64,000 nucleotides of DNA from Gemmatimonadota bacterium (GCA_003221895.1 QHUJ01000111.1:1-64000), one strand, 5' to 3'; shown: positions 44,532 through 54,681, counted from the stretch's first letter. Notes: a model not told the origin generated them from the sequence alone. Translations and numbers: made by a program.

Positions 44532-45435
44532 TGAAGGTCCCGCGTCGTAGCTCGTCGTAGGCCCGCTGCAGCTCTTCCGGCGTATTCATCACGATTGGTC
44601 CCTGCCAGGCGACCGGCTCTTGTAGCGGCTGCCCTGATACGAGCAGGAAACGCATCCCCTGCTCTCCTGCCTGCACCGTGATCTCGTCGCCCGAATCGAA
44701 CAGGACGAGCGAGCGGTTCCCGGTCTCCCCAGCAGCCTCCGTCCCCGCGTCACGGCCGCCGGCCGACACGCGATCGGTTTGAACGCCCTGCGGCGTTGAC
44801 GCGTCGCTGAACGTGCCGCTCCCATCGAAGATGTAAGCGAACGCGTGGCGGGACGATTCGATGGGAATCGTTTTGCGGGCACGCACCGGAATCCAGACGT
44901 CGAGATATCGGGGATCAGCGGCGACCCCTTCTACGGGTCCCTTCTTGCCCCAGAAGTCCCCGGCGACGACACGCACCCGTGTGCCATCGTCGTCGACCAC
45001 TTCGGGAATCTCGTTGGCGTGGATGTCCTGGTAGCGCGGGTCCGTCATCTTGAGCGAGCGCGGCAAGTTGGCCCACAGCTGGAAGCCGTGCATCCGGCCG
45101 CGCTCGTCGCCCTTCGGCATTTCTTGATGCAGGATGCCGCTGCCGGCGGTCATCCACTGCACATCGCCGGCGCCCATCGTCCCGCGGTTACCGAGACTGT
45201 CACCGTGCTGGACGCTGCCGCTGAGCACGTAGGTGATCGTCTCGATGCCGCGATGCGGATGCCACGGAAAGCCCGGGAGATAATCCTCGGGATGTTCGTT
45301 GCGGAAATCGTCCAGGAGGAGGAACGGGTCGAAGTCGGCGGTGCGGCCGAACCCGAATGCCCGGCGCAGTTTCACGCCGGCGCCCTCGAGTGTGAGCTGG
45401 GACTGCGAGATCGATTTGACGGCGCGAATTGACAT
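44521..45435 (-). CDS. Pirin family bicupin protein
   Basis: A 304-residue pirin. The N-terminal cupin shows FDPFLLLDDFRNEHPEDYLPGFPWHPHRGIETITYVLSG and GAGDVQWMTAGSGILHQEMP, which contain the usual His/His/His/Glu iron ligands; the second cupin is more divergent and ends WQGPIVMNTPEELQRAYDEL. Bacterial pirins have been reported as quercetinases or regulators of metabolism. Length is typical. The gene is single; a GAGG lies about 13 bases before the start. Confidence 0.94.
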   Translation of the reverse strand: MSIRAVKSISQSQLTLEGAGVKLRRAFGFGRTADFDPFLLLDDFRNEHPEDYLPGFPWHPHRGIETITYVLSGSVQHGDSLGNRGTMGAGDVQWMTAGSGILHQEMPKGDERGRMHGFQLWANLPRSLKMTDPRYQDIHANEIPEVVDDDGTRVRVVAGDFWGKKGPVEGVAADPRYLDVWIPVRARKTIPIESSRHAFAYIFDGSGTFSDASTPQGVQTDRVSAGGRDAGTEAAGETGNRSLVLFDSGDEITVQAGEQGMRFLLVSGQPLQEPVAWQGPIVMNTPEELQRAYDELRRGTFIKK

Positions 45436-45543
45436 GTCGACTTAACGCCTCACGCGACGAATGTGTTCCGGACGCGACGGGACCGGAGCATGTACGGAAT
45501 CCAGAGGCGAACATAGGCGCCGGGGACTACTCGCCGGTAGATC

Positions 45544-48255
45544 CTACAATCCCAGCCAGTAGCTGATCTTCAGCAGAAAGATGTTCTCCGACGGGCCGTG
45601 AAACAGCGCGCCCACATCTTCGTTGAAGTCGATGCTGCCGCGCGGCAGGTCGGGCAGCTGGCTGCTGTGCGTCCACACCACGTACAGCGTCGACCCCGGC
45701 CGGTACTCCCAGCGCAGCACCGCGTTCCCGCGGAGCGAACGGACCGTAAACGTAGGGTCGGTAAACGTGTAGCTGGGTGCCCCGCCGTTGAGCGTATCCG
45801 CGTCAACCGTGATCGATGCCGGATTGTGCGCCGGATCAGCCGCCGGCGTGACGACCACCGTGCCGAAGTCACGGCCGTATTCCAGACGCTGGGACCCGCG
45901 TGGCGCCGCGTAGACGTTGTAGTGCGAGTAGGTGCCCGATGCGATGAGCGGTTGCAGGTACAACTCCAGCGTCAGCGCCGGCGAGAACGTCCAGTTCAGT
46001 CGCGTGTCCATCGAAATGCTTTGCTGTTCGAGATGAGCGAAGACGTAGCGACGGCCGTAGAACAGCACATCCGTCGGATCGGCATAACTGTCGACGTACT
46101 GGAACCCCGTCTCCTGATGCCCGAGCGATGGGCCGAGCGAGACGGCCACATTCGAGCGCGGCTGCAGTTGGAGAGCGAGACTGATCGAGTGATCGCAGTC
46201 GCCTTCGCGATTACAGCCCCGGTCGGTACTGAACTGGGCGGAGATTTTCTTGCGTTGATCCGTATTGACGCCCGCAAACAGGTAGTCGATGCCGGGCCGT
46301 TTCACGACCGGACCGCCGCGGGTCTGCCGGTCATCGAACAGGTCGGGCCGGTGAATCCAGAACGCGGTCAGCCACCAGTAGCTCAGCGTTTGCATCTGGG
46401 CGAACGTGTGGACCTGCCGGTCGTTGAGGTCGCCGTCGAAGTTGTATTGCTGCTGCACGCCGCCGATCAAATAGAGCGCCCGGTACCAGCTGGTCGGTTT
46501 GGTCCACTGCGGGAAGATGTTCGCCCCCATCCACCAGTAGTCGGCCCGCGAAAAGAACGTGATGTCGTTGTTGTTGAAAGCCGGCGAGCGGAAGTTGGTC
46601 GAGGCTTCCCACAGCCAGTGACCCGACTCCTTGGAGACGCGCGCGTAGCCGCCGACTCCCGCCATGCCGGTGCGCGGGGCCCGCGCGTCGGCGGTGTCGG
46701 GACGATCGGGCCGCTGGAAGTAATGCGCCGACCCGAACCGGATGCGCCGCATCGCGGCGGTGTCGCCGTGCACGTCGGTCGCGGCGAACTGCGCCATCAG
46801 CCGATAGGTGCGCTTGTGCCACCAGCTGTCCACCGACATGCCGCCTGCTTCCGAGTGCTCCGACAGCCTGCTCGCGACGTAGGGGTCGTCGAGATTGCGG
46901 TAGACGGACGTCGCCATCGCCTTGAATTGCGTCGCGCCACCGCGCAAGTCCTTGGCGACGCGCGCCGAGAAGTAGTTCGTGAGCGGCTCGACCGTAAATG
47001 TGCCGCCCGTCCCGTCCTCCAACTGCACGGGGGCGCGTTCGTGCTTCGTGACCGCCTCGAGCACCCCGAGCGACCAGCCCGACGGAGTGCGACCGGTCAG
47101 CTTTCCCGCGCCAATGATCGCGGAGTTTTGCGGTGGATCCGCAAACTCGACCGGCACCGCTAAGTCTGAGCGCCAAGGCGAGATCTGCGGAGCCCGGCCG
47201 ATGCGGCGCGTATTCAGCATGCTGAGACTCGACACATTGGAACAGAAGTAGCAGTTAAATCCGCCCAATCCGAAGTACCCCGCACCCTCCACGAAGAATG
47301 GCCGCTTCTCCGCCAGGAATGTTTCGTACGCCGAGAGATTCACGACGGCGGGATCGACCTCCACCTGCCCGAAGTCGGGGTTGATCGTGGCGTTGAGGGT
47401 GAGATTCGACGTGACGCGCAGTGTCGCATCGCCACCGACGCGGCCGTCCGTGGCTTTCGGATCGTAGAATGGGTCGGCGCTGTTTCCCGGAGCCCGCGTC
47501 GTCTGGCCGAGCACATAGGGCAAGACCTCCGCGCGGCCAGGCGCCTTGTGGATGACCAGCCCCGTGAGATGGCCAAACCGCGCCGGCCCACCGCTCTCGT
47601 CCAAGCCCCACCACGACCACTGCGACAGCTCATTCAGCCGGTTTTCCTGACGCCAGATCTGCAAGCCCCACGTTTGCTCATTGGACGTCGATGGATACCG
47701 CAGCTGCGAAAACGGAATGCGCAGCTCCGCGGTCCAGCCGAGCGAATCGATGTGCGTCTGTACTTCCCAGACGGGATCCCACGAGGGATCGCCGCCTCCG
47801 CCCAGGCCGTTGGCGTCCTGCTTCACGCCCGAGGGATTCACCAAGAAAAACAGCCGGCCGATGTGATCGTGGTACGTATCGAAGATGACCTGGACGTAGT
47901 CCGTGCTGATATCCGCATCGCGGCGGGCGAGGCGCGTGCGCACACCCGCCGCTCCCGAGTCATCGTACATCCGCGCGCCGACATAGATGGCCGCGTCGTC
48001 GTAGGTAAACCGCACCTCGGTGCGCTGCGTCGCTGCCTCGCCCGATTTCGGTTGGGCTTGCCGGAACCCCGTCGCCGCAGGTGCGACCTGCCAGATCGGT
48101 TCGTCCAGCCGGCCATCGAGATGAATCTCCCCCTGCAGCGGGATCGCCCGGACTTCGGGCGGCGGGACGGGATGGATGTTCTGCGATAATAAGGAAGCAG
48201 GAAGAGCGGCTGCGAGCAGCGAGGCGAGAAAGACTGAGACGGACGTGCTCGGCAT
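45544..48255 (-). CDS. DUF5916 outer-membrane protein with CBM9-like N-domain (1)
   Basis: A 903-residue secreted protein. Signal peptide (about 1-24), a carbohydrate-binding family 9-like domain (about 35-235: EIHLDGRLDEPIWQVAPAATGF, RTEVRFTYDDAAIYVGARMYDD, SLGWTAELRIPFSQLRY), then the DUF5916 barrel-like region to the end, with the conserved NPDFGQVEVDPAVVNLSAYETFLAEKRPFFVEG near 320. The C-terminus ends in an amphipathic strand (FLLKISYWLGL) suited to outer-membrane insertion. Two Cys (CYFC near 350) are close together. Function unknown; a second copy lies at 59459-61657. Confidence 0.88.
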   Translation of the reverse strand: MPSTSVSVFLASLLAAALPASLLSQNIHPVPPPEVRAIPLQGEIHLDGRLDEPIWQVAPAATGFRQAQPKSGEAATQRTEVRFTYDDAAIYVGARMYDDSGAAGVRTRLARRDADISTDYVQVIFDTYHDHIGRLFFLVNPSGVKQDANGLGGGGDPSWDPVWEVQTHIDSLGWTAELRIPFSQLRYPSTSNEQTWGLQIWRQENRLNELSQWSWWGLDESGGPARFGHLTGLVIHKAPGRAEVLPYVLGQTTRAPGNSADPFYDPKATDGRVGGDATLRVTSNLTLNATINPDFGQVEVDPAVVNLSAYETFLAEKRPFFVEGAGYFGLGGFNCYFCSNVSSLSMLNTRRIGRAPQISPWRSDLAVPVEFADPPQNSAIIGAGKLTGRTPSGWSLGVLEAVTKHERAPVQLEDGTGGTFTVEPLTNYFSARVAKDLRGGATQFKAMATSVYRNLDDPYVASRLSEHSEAGGMSVDSWWHKRTYRLMAQFAATDVHGDTAAMRRIRFGSAHYFQRPDRPDTADARAPRTGMAGVGGYARVSKESGHWLWEASTNFRSPAFNNNDITFFSRADYWWMGANIFPQWTKPTSWYRALYLIGGVQQQYNFDGDLNDRQVHTFAQMQTLSYWWLTAFWIHRPDLFDDRQTRGGPVVKRPGIDYLFAGVNTDQRKKISAQFSTDRGCNREGDCDHSISLALQLQPRSNVAVSLGPSLGHQETGFQYVDSYADPTDVLFYGRRYVFAHLEQQSISMDTRLNWTFSPALTLELYLQPLIASGTYSHYNVYAAPRGSQRLEYGRDFGTVVVTPAADPAHNPASITVDADTLNGGAPSYTFTDPTFTVRSLRGNAVLRWEYRPGSTLYVVWTHSSQLPDLPRGSIDFNEDVGALFHGPSENIFLLKISYWLGL

Positions 48256-48384
48256 GACGGTCACTTGGCCAGGATACAAGCTTGGACGCGCCAGCACGCC
48301 AAAAGGTTGCGAGCCTGACCGGAGCCTTGCACGGCACTGACCCCGTGCGTATCGGCCCCCTCTTCATTAGATATTCGACACCCA

Positions 48385-50613
48385 ATGCCACAATCCGCTG
48401 CCGCCGGCGCCCCAGGCGTGCCTTCCGCCCCTGCCGCGCCTCCGACCATTGCGCCACCCGCGCCCCCCTCACCACCTCTGCCCGAGCGCATCACCCGGCT
48501 GGTCGATCTATCCCAGAACCTCTGGTGGAGCTGGCAGCTCGATGCGCGCGAGCTGTTTCACCGGATCGACCACCGCCTCTGGGAAGCGACGCGGCACAAC
48601 GCCGTAGAATTCCTCCGGCAGGTGGACCCGGAGCGTCTCGCACAGCGCGCCAAGGATGCCGCCTTCCTCGAACGCTATGACGCGGTGATGCGCCGCTTCG
48701 AGGAGCTCCAGGAGCGCGGCGACACGTGGTTCGCGGACCAGTCTCCGGAGCTGCTCAAGCGGTCGATCGCGTATTTCTCGGCCGAATTCGCCCTGCACCG
48801 CTCTCTGCCGATTTACTCGGGCGGTCTCGGCGTGCTCGCCGGTGATCATTGCAAGGAGGCCTCCGACCTGGGCGTGCCGCTGGTCGGCGTCGGCTTGTAT
48901 TACCACGGCGGCTACTTCGATCAGTTGATCGGACTCGACGGCTGGCAGCGCGACTCCGACGATCCGATCGATCCCGCCGTGAATCCCGTGGCTCGGGTCA
49001 ACGGGCCCGACGGCGATCCCGCTCTCGTATCGGTCACAATTGCCGGCCGTGAGGTCCACATCGGCGCTTGGCGCGTGATGGTGGGACGCGTCCCGGTCTA
49101 CCTGCTCGATACCGACCTCGATCGCAACGATCCCGCCGACCGCAAGCTGACCGCGCGGCTGTACACCAGCGCAGCCGAATGGCGCCTGCGACAGGAGTGG
49201 GTCCTGGGCGTCGGCGGCGTGCGCATGCTCCGAGCCCTCGGCATCAATCCGGAGATCTGGCACGCGAATGAGGGGCACGCGGCGTTCATGCACGTCGAGC
49301 GGCTGCGCGAGCTCCTCGCGAACGGCCTCACCCTTCCGGCGGCACGGAATCAGATCCGTTCCTCGAGTGTCTTTACAACACACACGCCGGTTGCGGCGGG
49401 ACACGACGTTTTTACGACGGAACAAGTCGAGCAAGTGACAGGGCCGTTCTGGAACGCAATGGGTATCACCCGCGAACAATTCATGTCGCTCGGAAACTCC
49501 GGGCCCAATGATCAGCGGTTCGAGATGACGGTGCTCTCGCTGCGTCTCGCGGGCCGCGTGAACGGCGTATCGGCCCGGCATCAGGAAGAATCGCGGCGCA
49601 TCTGGCGTTGGGTGTGGGATAACCGGCCCGCAGAACAAATCCCCATCGGGCACGTCACGAACGGCGTCCACCTCGGCACCTGGATGGCGCGACCGATCCG
49701 CGAGCTGCTCGCCGTAGCCCTCGGTGCAGATTGGGAATCGCGCACGGAGCCCGACAGGACCGCGGCGGCCGTACGGGCACTGGATAATGACCGGCTGTGG
49801 GCTGCGCACGAGAGCCTGCGGTACCTGCTGCTGCATTACATCCGCGAGGAAGCGCGTCACCGTTGGCGGGATTACTGGAAAGAACCGGCGAAGCTTGCGG
49901 CGGCCGGGACGCTCCTCTCCCCCAACGTACTGACCCTCGGATTCGCCCGCCGCTTTGCAACCTACAAGCGAGCCGACCTGCTGTTCCGCGACCCCGAGCG
50001 GCTGCGGCGACTGCTGACCGACTCTCGCCGCCCCGTCCAGATCATCTTCGCCGGCAAGGCGCATCCCGCGGACGATCCGGGGAAGCGCGTGCTGCAGCGG
50101 ATTTTCACGGCCGCGCAGGATCCCAGTTTCGAGGGACGAATCGCGTTCCTCGAGGATTACGAAATGCATCTCGCGCAGCGCATGGTCGCCGGTGTGGATA
50201 TGTGGGTCAACCTGCCGCGCGTGCCGCTCGAAGCCTGCGGTACCAGCGGCATGAAGGCGGCGCTCAACGGCGTTCCACAGTTGAGCACGCTCGATGGTTG
50301 GTGGGCCGAGGGGTTCACGGGGGAGAATGGCTGGGCGATTCCCTTGTCTGGTGCCGAGGCTGACGCGGAGCAGTGGGACATGGAGCATCTGTTCCGTCTG
50401 CTCGAGCAGGAAGTAGTACCGAAGTTCTACGATCGCATCCCTGGCAAAGTATCCGCCGCCTGGGTACAGATCATGAAGTCCGCGCTGGCCGTGAGTGTCG
50501 AGCGGTTCACCACCCGACAAATGCTGCAGACCTACGTCACGCGATACTACGTTCCCGCGGCCGCCGGGGACGCCCTTCCCGAGAATTCTGCCACCGTAGC
50601 GCAGGGGGATTAG
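48385..50613 (+). CDS. glgP: Alpha-glucan phosphorylase
   Basis: A 742-residue glycogen/maltodextrin phosphorylase of the shorter bacterial type with an N-terminal DUF3417 region (about 30-150, LVDLSQNLWWSWQ). It continues with AYFSAEFALHRSLPIYSGGLGVLAGDH, HANEGHAAF, FTTHTPVAAGHD and the PLP-binding lysine K624 in GTSGMKAALNG. It releases glucose-1-phosphate from alpha-1,4-glucans. The first 30 residues are Ala/Pro-rich. It is followed by two GH57 genes on the same strand, making a storage-glucan degradation unit. No Shine-Dalgarno is visible before the ATG. Confidence 0.95.
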   Translation: MPQSAAAGAPGVPSAPAAPPTIAPPAPPSPPLPERITRLVDLSQNLWWSWQLDARELFHRIDHRLWEATRHNAVEFLRQVDPERLAQRAKDAAFLERYDAVMRRFEELQERGDTWFADQSPELLKRSIAYFSAEFALHRSLPIYSGGLGVLAGDHCKEASDLGVPLVGVGLYYHGGYFDQLIGLDGWQRDSDDPIDPAVNPVARVNGPDGDPALVSVTIAGREVHIGAWRVMVGRVPVYLLDTDLDRNDPADRKLTARLYTSAAEWRLRQEWVLGVGGVRMLRALGINPEIWHANEGHAAFMHVERLRELLANGLTLPAARNQIRSSSVFTTHTPVAAGHDVFTTEQVEQVTGPFWNAMGITREQFMSLGNSGPNDQRFEMTVLSLRLAGRVNGVSARHQEESRRIWRWVWDNRPAEQIPIGHVTNGVHLGTWMARPIRELLAVALGADWESRTEPDRTAAAVRALDNDRLWAAHESLRYLLLHYIREEARHRWRDYWKEPAKLAAAGTLLSPNVLTLGFARRFATYKRADLLFRDPERLRRLLTDSRRPVQIIFAGKAHPADDPGKRVLQRIFTAAQDPSFEGRIAFLEDYEMHLAQRMVAGVDMWVNLPRVPLEACGTSGMKAALNGVPQLSTLDGWWAEGFTGENGWAIPLSGAEADAEQWDMEHLFRLLEQEVVPKFYDRIPGKVSAAWVQIMKSALAVSVERFTTRQMLQTYVTRYYVPAAAGDALPENSATVAQGD

Positions 50614-50663
50614 TTGGAGACCCGGGTGACAGGACTCGCCAACTAAGGCTCTCCCCTGATCGG

Positions 50664-51995
50664 ATGAGCGCACCACAGCATGGCCTCGCCGTCATCCACG
50701 GCCATTTCTATCAACCGCCACGGGAAAACCCAGTGACGGGACTGGTTGATGCCGAGCCGTCGGCCGCGCCTGAGCATGATTGGAACGTGCGCATCACCAA
50801 GGAATCGTATCGCCCGCTCGTGCCGGTCTACGAGTACTTGAGTTTCGATTTCGGACCGACGCTGCTCGACTGGCTGCAGCGTGAAGCGCGTAACGTCTAC
50901 GACGCGGTGATCCGCGCCGATCACGCCGGCGTACGGCGGCTGGGACACGGCAATGCGCTGGCGACGCCGTATCACCACATCATCCTCCCGCTTGCGAGCC
51001 GGCGCGATAAGGAAACGGAAGTGCGCTGGGGGATTCAGGACTTCAAAAGGCGGTTCGGGCGCGATCCGGCTGGTTTCTGGCTGCCCGAAACGGCCGTCGA
51101 TCGGCAGACGCTCGATGTGATTGCAGCCGCGGGGGTCGCATTCACGGTGCTCGCTCCGCATCAGGTTTCCAAGGCGCCGGAGTACGGGCTGCCCGCCAGG
51201 ATCGACCTCGACGGTGGGCGCTCTATCGCAGTCTTCGCCTACGACGGCAAGTTGTCGCACGGCGTCGCGTTTGGCGGGCTGGCGACGGATCCCGACCGCT
51301 GGACCGACGTGCTGAGACACACGTCCGCGGGTGCGATCGCGAGCATCGCGGTGGACGGCGAAACGTTCGGGCATCATCACAAGGGCACCGACAAGACCGT
51401 CGCGACGGTCGTGCACCGCCTGCAGCATTCCGGCACAGTGAAAGTGAGCAACTTTGCCGCCGCGCTCGCCGATCACCCGCCCCGGGAGACGGTGAATCTC
51501 GTCGAGCCGACCTCGTGGAGCTGCGCACACGGCGTGGAGCGGTGGCGATCGGCGTGCGGTTGCAGGCTCAGGGGAGACACGCAGCAGGAGTGGCGCGCGC
51601 CCCTGCGCGACGCGGTGGACTGGCTCGCCGCCGAGATCCATGCGATCTACGAGCGTGAGGGGGCGTCCCTGCCCGGCGGTCCCTGGGCATTTCGAGACGC
51701 GGCCGGCGCCACCGCGCCGGTGAAAGGCGGTGACAATGTGGAGCGTCTGATCGAGATGGAGCGTGGCGTGCTGCGTGCCATGACGTCGTGCGGCTGGTTC
51801 TTCGATGACATCGCCGGCATCGAAGGGCGGCAGGTGCTGCGCTACGCCGCGTACGCGATCGGGCTCGCCGGTCCCGACAGCGCACGGCTCGAGGCCGGCT
51901 TCATCCAAAAGCTGGGCGACGCGGAGGCCAACGACCCCAGAGCGGGCAGCGCCGCCGACGTCTTTCGGCAGACGCTGCAGCCCACGCCGTCGTGA
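50664..51995 (+). CDS. GH57 family glycoside hydrolase (DUF3536-type)
   Basis: A 443-residue GH57 protein. The fold start (AVIHGHFYQPPRENP) is typical, the nucleophile Glu is in GFWLPETAVDRQTL near residue 142, and a second acid lies in the AVDGETFGHHHKG segment near 233. The C-terminal half resembles DUF3536. Members act on alpha-glucans as amylases or branching-type enzymes. A Cys-rich CAHGVERWRSACGC occurs near 290. The gene starts 50 bases after glgP and overlaps the next GH57 by four bases. Confidence 0.88.
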   Translation: MSAPQHGLAVIHGHFYQPPRENPVTGLVDAEPSAAPEHDWNVRITKESYRPLVPVYEYLSFDFGPTLLDWLQREARNVYDAVIRADHAGVRRLGHGNALATPYHHIILPLASRRDKETEVRWGIQDFKRRFGRDPAGFWLPETAVDRQTLDVIAAAGVAFTVLAPHQVSKAPEYGLPARIDLDGGRSIAVFAYDGKLSHGVAFGGLATDPDRWTDVLRHTSAGAIASIAVDGETFGHHHKGTDKTVATVVHRLQHSGTVKVSNFAAALADHPPRETVNLVEPTSWSCAHGVERWRSACGCRLRGDTQQEWRAPLRDAVDWLAAEIHAIYEREGASLPGGPWAFRDAAGATAPVKGGDNVERLIEMERGVLRAMTSCGWFFDDIAGIEGRQVLRYAAYAIGLAGPDSARLEAGFIQKLGDAEANDPRAGSAADVFRQTLQPTPS

Positions 51996-53920
51996 ACGCT
52001 CCCCTCCGTTTTGTGTTCGGCCTGCACCTGCATCAACCGGTGGGGAATTTCGATCACGTCATGGCCGATCATGTGCGCGATGTATACCGGCCGATCATCG
52101 AGCGTGCCACCGCTGCCGGATTCTTCCCGCTTACGCTGCACGTCTCTGGCCCATTGCTCGAATGGCTGGAGCACCATGAAGTGAGCTGGCTCGACATGAT
52201 CGGCCGGCTGGCGGTCGATGGAAAGCTGGAGCTGCTGCTCGCCGGGTTCGACGAGCCGATTCTCGCATCGTTGCCCAAGCCGGACCGGCTGGAGCAGATC
52301 GGCCGCATGCGCGACTACTTGAAGCGTCGTTTTGGCGTCGACGCGACGGGCCTCTGGCTTACGGAGCGCGTCTGGCAACCAGGCCTGGCCGAGGATCTCG
52401 CCGAGGCGGGCGTGGAGTACGCGCTCGTCGACGACCGCCACTTTTTGGTAAGCGGCTTTCGCAGCGACGAGCTGCACCGACCGCACCTCACCGAGTCGAA
52501 CGGCCGCCGCGTGGGGCTGCTCGCAATCGACGAGCGGCTCCGGTACCTGATTCCATTCCGGCCGCCGGAAGAGACGGCGTCGTATCTGCGGCAGCTGCGC
52601 AGTCACGGCCACGGACTCGCCGTGCTCGCCGACGACGGCGAGAAGTTCGGCGGGTGGCCCGGCACGAAAGACTGGGTCTACGGCTCGGGCTGGTTGGACA
52701 CGTTCCTGCAGACGATGGAGCGGCTGATAGCCGCCGGCGAGATGAAGCTCACGACCGGGCAGGAGGCGTTCCGGCAGGTCCCATCGGGGGGACTGGCCTA
52801 CCTCGGCACCACGTCCTATCGGGAGATGGAGAAGTGGTCTCTTCCGTCTGCCGCCCAGCAGGACCTCACCAAGCTCGAAGAGCAGCTGGGGCCAGAGCGT
52901 CTCGCCGCCTCGACAGCGTTCGTGCGGGGGGGACACTGGCACCATTTCCTCGTCAAGTACGCCGAGGCAAACCGGATGCATAAGACGATGCTCGCGCTTT
53001 CGACCCTCTCGCGCAGCCGCGGCGATCCGCCCGAGGCGCGGCGGGCCATTGGGCGGGCGCAGTGCAACGACGCCTACTGGCACGGCGTGTTCGGCGGTCT
53101 CTACCTGCCGCATTTGCGCAATGCGATCTGGCGCCAGCTCGCCATCGCCGAGCATGTGCTGCGTCAGGGCGAATCGCTCGCCTGCGACGAGCGCGACCTC
53201 GACTACGACGGCTACCCCGAGCTGTGGGTGCATTCGTCACAGTTCTCGGCGTTGATCAGCCCCCATCGCGGCGGCGCCGTCGAGGTGCTCACACGCTTCA
53301 GCGACCTCACCAACCTCGCCGACGTGCTGACGCGGCGTCGCGAGTCTTATCACGAGCTCCCCAAGCAGACGCATGGTGACGGCGGCCACGACAAATCGGG
53401 CGGAACGCAGAGCATTCACGACATCGAGAAAGCGTCCCGCCTCACCGAGCTGCCGCCCGTGGATGCGGAGCCACGCGCGATTCTCGTCGACCGCCTGATC
53501 AACACCGACGTTACAGCAACGCAGTACGCCAAAGGCAATTACAAGCCGCTGCGATCGTGGGCCGCCGAGCCGATGCGCGCCACCGTGAATGCAGCCCCCG
53601 ACTCGATCACGGTCGTGCTGCAGGGTGATCGGATCGAAAAGCGGCTCACCTTCGATGCCGCAGGGTGTCTCGAGGTTCGCTACCGCTGGGACGGTTCGGG
53701 AATGCCGGCGGACGCACTCTTCGCGCCTGAACTGTCACTCGCCCGCAGCGTTGCGCTCCAGGTGCATCCCGAGGCGGACATCTGGCGCTCCGAGATCACC
53801 ACGGTCTCACGCAGCGAGAAAGGCTTCGAAGAAACGATCCAGGGCATCTCGATTACACCGCGCTGGCCTGCCCAACTCGGCGGATGCTCGCTCGAGCTCG
53901 GCGCGAGCGCCTCCCCGTGA
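51992..53920 (+). CDS. GH57 4-alpha-glucanotransferase-like enzyme (DUF1925/DUF1926)
   Basis: A 642-residue protein begun at GTG 51992. The GH57 catalytic barrel (about 1-300) shows FVFGLHLHQPVGNFD, the nucleophile Glu in GLWLTERVWQPGL near 120, and the acid/base Asp in LADDGEKFGGWPGTKDW near 213. Helical DUF1925 (about 300-390) and beta-rich DUF1926 (about 390-635) follow. This is the layout of archaeal-type 4-alpha-glucanotransferases and amylopullulanases. It probably rearranges or trims glucans for GlgP. Last gene of the glucan cluster. Confidence 0.92.
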   Translation: MNAPLRFVFGLHLHQPVGNFDHVMADHVRDVYRPIIERATAAGFFPLTLHVSGPLLEWLEHHEVSWLDMIGRLAVDGKLELLLAGFDEPILASLPKPDRLEQIGRMRDYLKRRFGVDATGLWLTERVWQPGLAEDLAEAGVEYALVDDRHFLVSGFRSDELHRPHLTESNGRRVGLLAIDERLRYLIPFRPPEETASYLRQLRSHGHGLAVLADDGEKFGGWPGTKDWVYGSGWLDTFLQTMERLIAAGEMKLTTGQEAFRQVPSGGLAYLGTTSYREMEKWSLPSAAQQDLTKLEEQLGPERLAASTAFVRGGHWHHFLVKYAEANRMHKTMLALSTLSRSRGDPPEARRAIGRAQCNDAYWHGVFGGLYLPHLRNAIWRQLAIAEHVLRQGESLACDERDLDYDGYPELWVHSSQFSALISPHRGGAVEVLTRFSDLTNLADVLTRRRESYHELPKQTHGDGGHDKSGGTQSIHDIEKASRLTELPPVDAEPRAILVDRLINTDVTATQYAKGNYKPLRSWAAEPMRATVNAAPDSITVVLQGDRIEKRLTFDAAGCLEVRYRWDGSGMPADALFAPELSLARSVALQVHPEADIWRSEITTVSRSEKGFEETIQGISITPRWPAQLGGCSLELGASASP

Positions 53921-53941
53921 GGGCGCTGCGCCGCCGGGAGC

Positions 53942-53979
53942 GCATCGCGAATCTCTGCGCGGTTTCCCGGTCGCGATGC
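53942..53979. promoter_or_regulatory. Hairpin-forming inverted repeat before mtnB
   Basis: GCATCGCGA (53942-53950) and TCGCGATGC (53971-53979) are perfectly complementary over 9 bp with a 20-base loop. No T-run follows, so it is not a standard terminator. If the leaderless promoter at 54028 is right, it lies upstream of the transcript and could be a regulator site; otherwise it could be part of a leader. Confidence 0.4.
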
Positions 53980-54027
53980 TGGTGAAAAACTGAGGCTGGC
54001 AGTTGGTGGAGGTTGGCCGAGGTGATG

Positions 54028-54039
54028 TATTTTTGAGGC
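54028..54039 (+). promoter_or_regulatory. Leaderless -10 element of mtnB
   Basis: TATTTT (54028-54033) ends six bases before ATG 54040. TTGGTG (54003-54008) is a possible but distant -35 (19-bp spacer). GAGG is one base from the start codon, too close to act as a Shine-Dalgarno. Confidence 0.45.
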
Positions 54040-54681
54040 ATGCCTTCCGAAGAGTCGTTCGCATCACTCGCCCAACAACTGGTCGAGATCGGCCGGCAGT
54101 CTTATGCCCGCGGGTGGACGTTTGGAACCAGCGGCAACTTCAGCGCGGTCGTGAGCCGGGAGCCCCTCCGGTTGGCCATCACGACCAGTGGCGTCGATAA
54201 GGGCCTGCTAAACGCCAGTCAAATCGTGCAGATTGATGAAACCGGTCGTGTGCTCGGTGGCGGCGCGGGAAAGCCTTCTGCCGAAGCCCGGCTGCATGTC
54301 GCAGTCGCACGCGCGCGCGGCGTGGGGGCAGGCGCCGTGTTGCATACGCACTCGATCTGGAGCACGGTTCTCTCCGATGCCGCCGCTGACGGGGGCGTCG
54401 TGATCGAAGGCTATGAGATGCTCAAGGGGCTCGACGGCGTCAGCACGCATCAGCACCGTGAATGGCTCCCGATCATCGAGAACACGCAGGATTGGGCGAT
54501 AGCGGCGGCGGAGGTGGAGCAACTGCTCCGCGCCAACCCGAAAGCGCACGGATTCCTCATCCGCCGGCACGGTCTCTATACCTGGGGCCGCGACCTCGCA
54601 GCAGCGAAACGGCAGATGGAAATCCTCGAGTTCTTGTTTGAAGCGATGGGTCGAAAGCGAGGCATGACATGGCAACCGTAA
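54040..54681 (+). CDS. mtnB: Methylthioribulose-1-phosphate dehydratase
   Basis: A 213-residue class II aldolase-family enzyme of methionine salvage, converting methylthioribulose-1-phosphate to the diketo compound. Visible: [13 protein letters not shown] near the N-terminus, TTSGVDKG, ENPxxxx-like [17 protein letters not shown], and the zinc ligands in [13 protein letters not shown] near 104 plus a late His in [13 protein letters not shown]. It overlaps mtnD by 13 bases. mtnA, mtnK and mtnP are not in the window, so the early steps are encoded elsewhere. Confidence 0.94.
   Translation: MPSEESFASLAQQLVEIGRQSYARGWTFGTSGNFSAVVSREPLRLAITTSGVDKGLLNASQIVQIDETGRVLGGGAGKPSAEARLHVAVARARGVGAGAVLHTHSIWSTVLSDAAADGGVVIEGYEMLKGLDGVSTHQHREWLPIIENTQDWAIAAAEVEQLLRANPKAHGFLIRRHGLYTWGRDLAAAKRQMEILEFLFEAMGRKRGMTWQP

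Noticed and set aside
45598-47163. A 521-codon plus-strand frame
   Set aside because: Antisense to the DUF5916 gene (45544-48255), with low-complexity Arg/Val-rich translation.
53921-54039. SAM- or SAH-type riboswitch before mtnB
   Set aside because: The pathway makes it tempting, but I cannot match the conserved core of any known SAM or SAH riboswitch, and the likely leaderless start leaves no room for a leader RNA.
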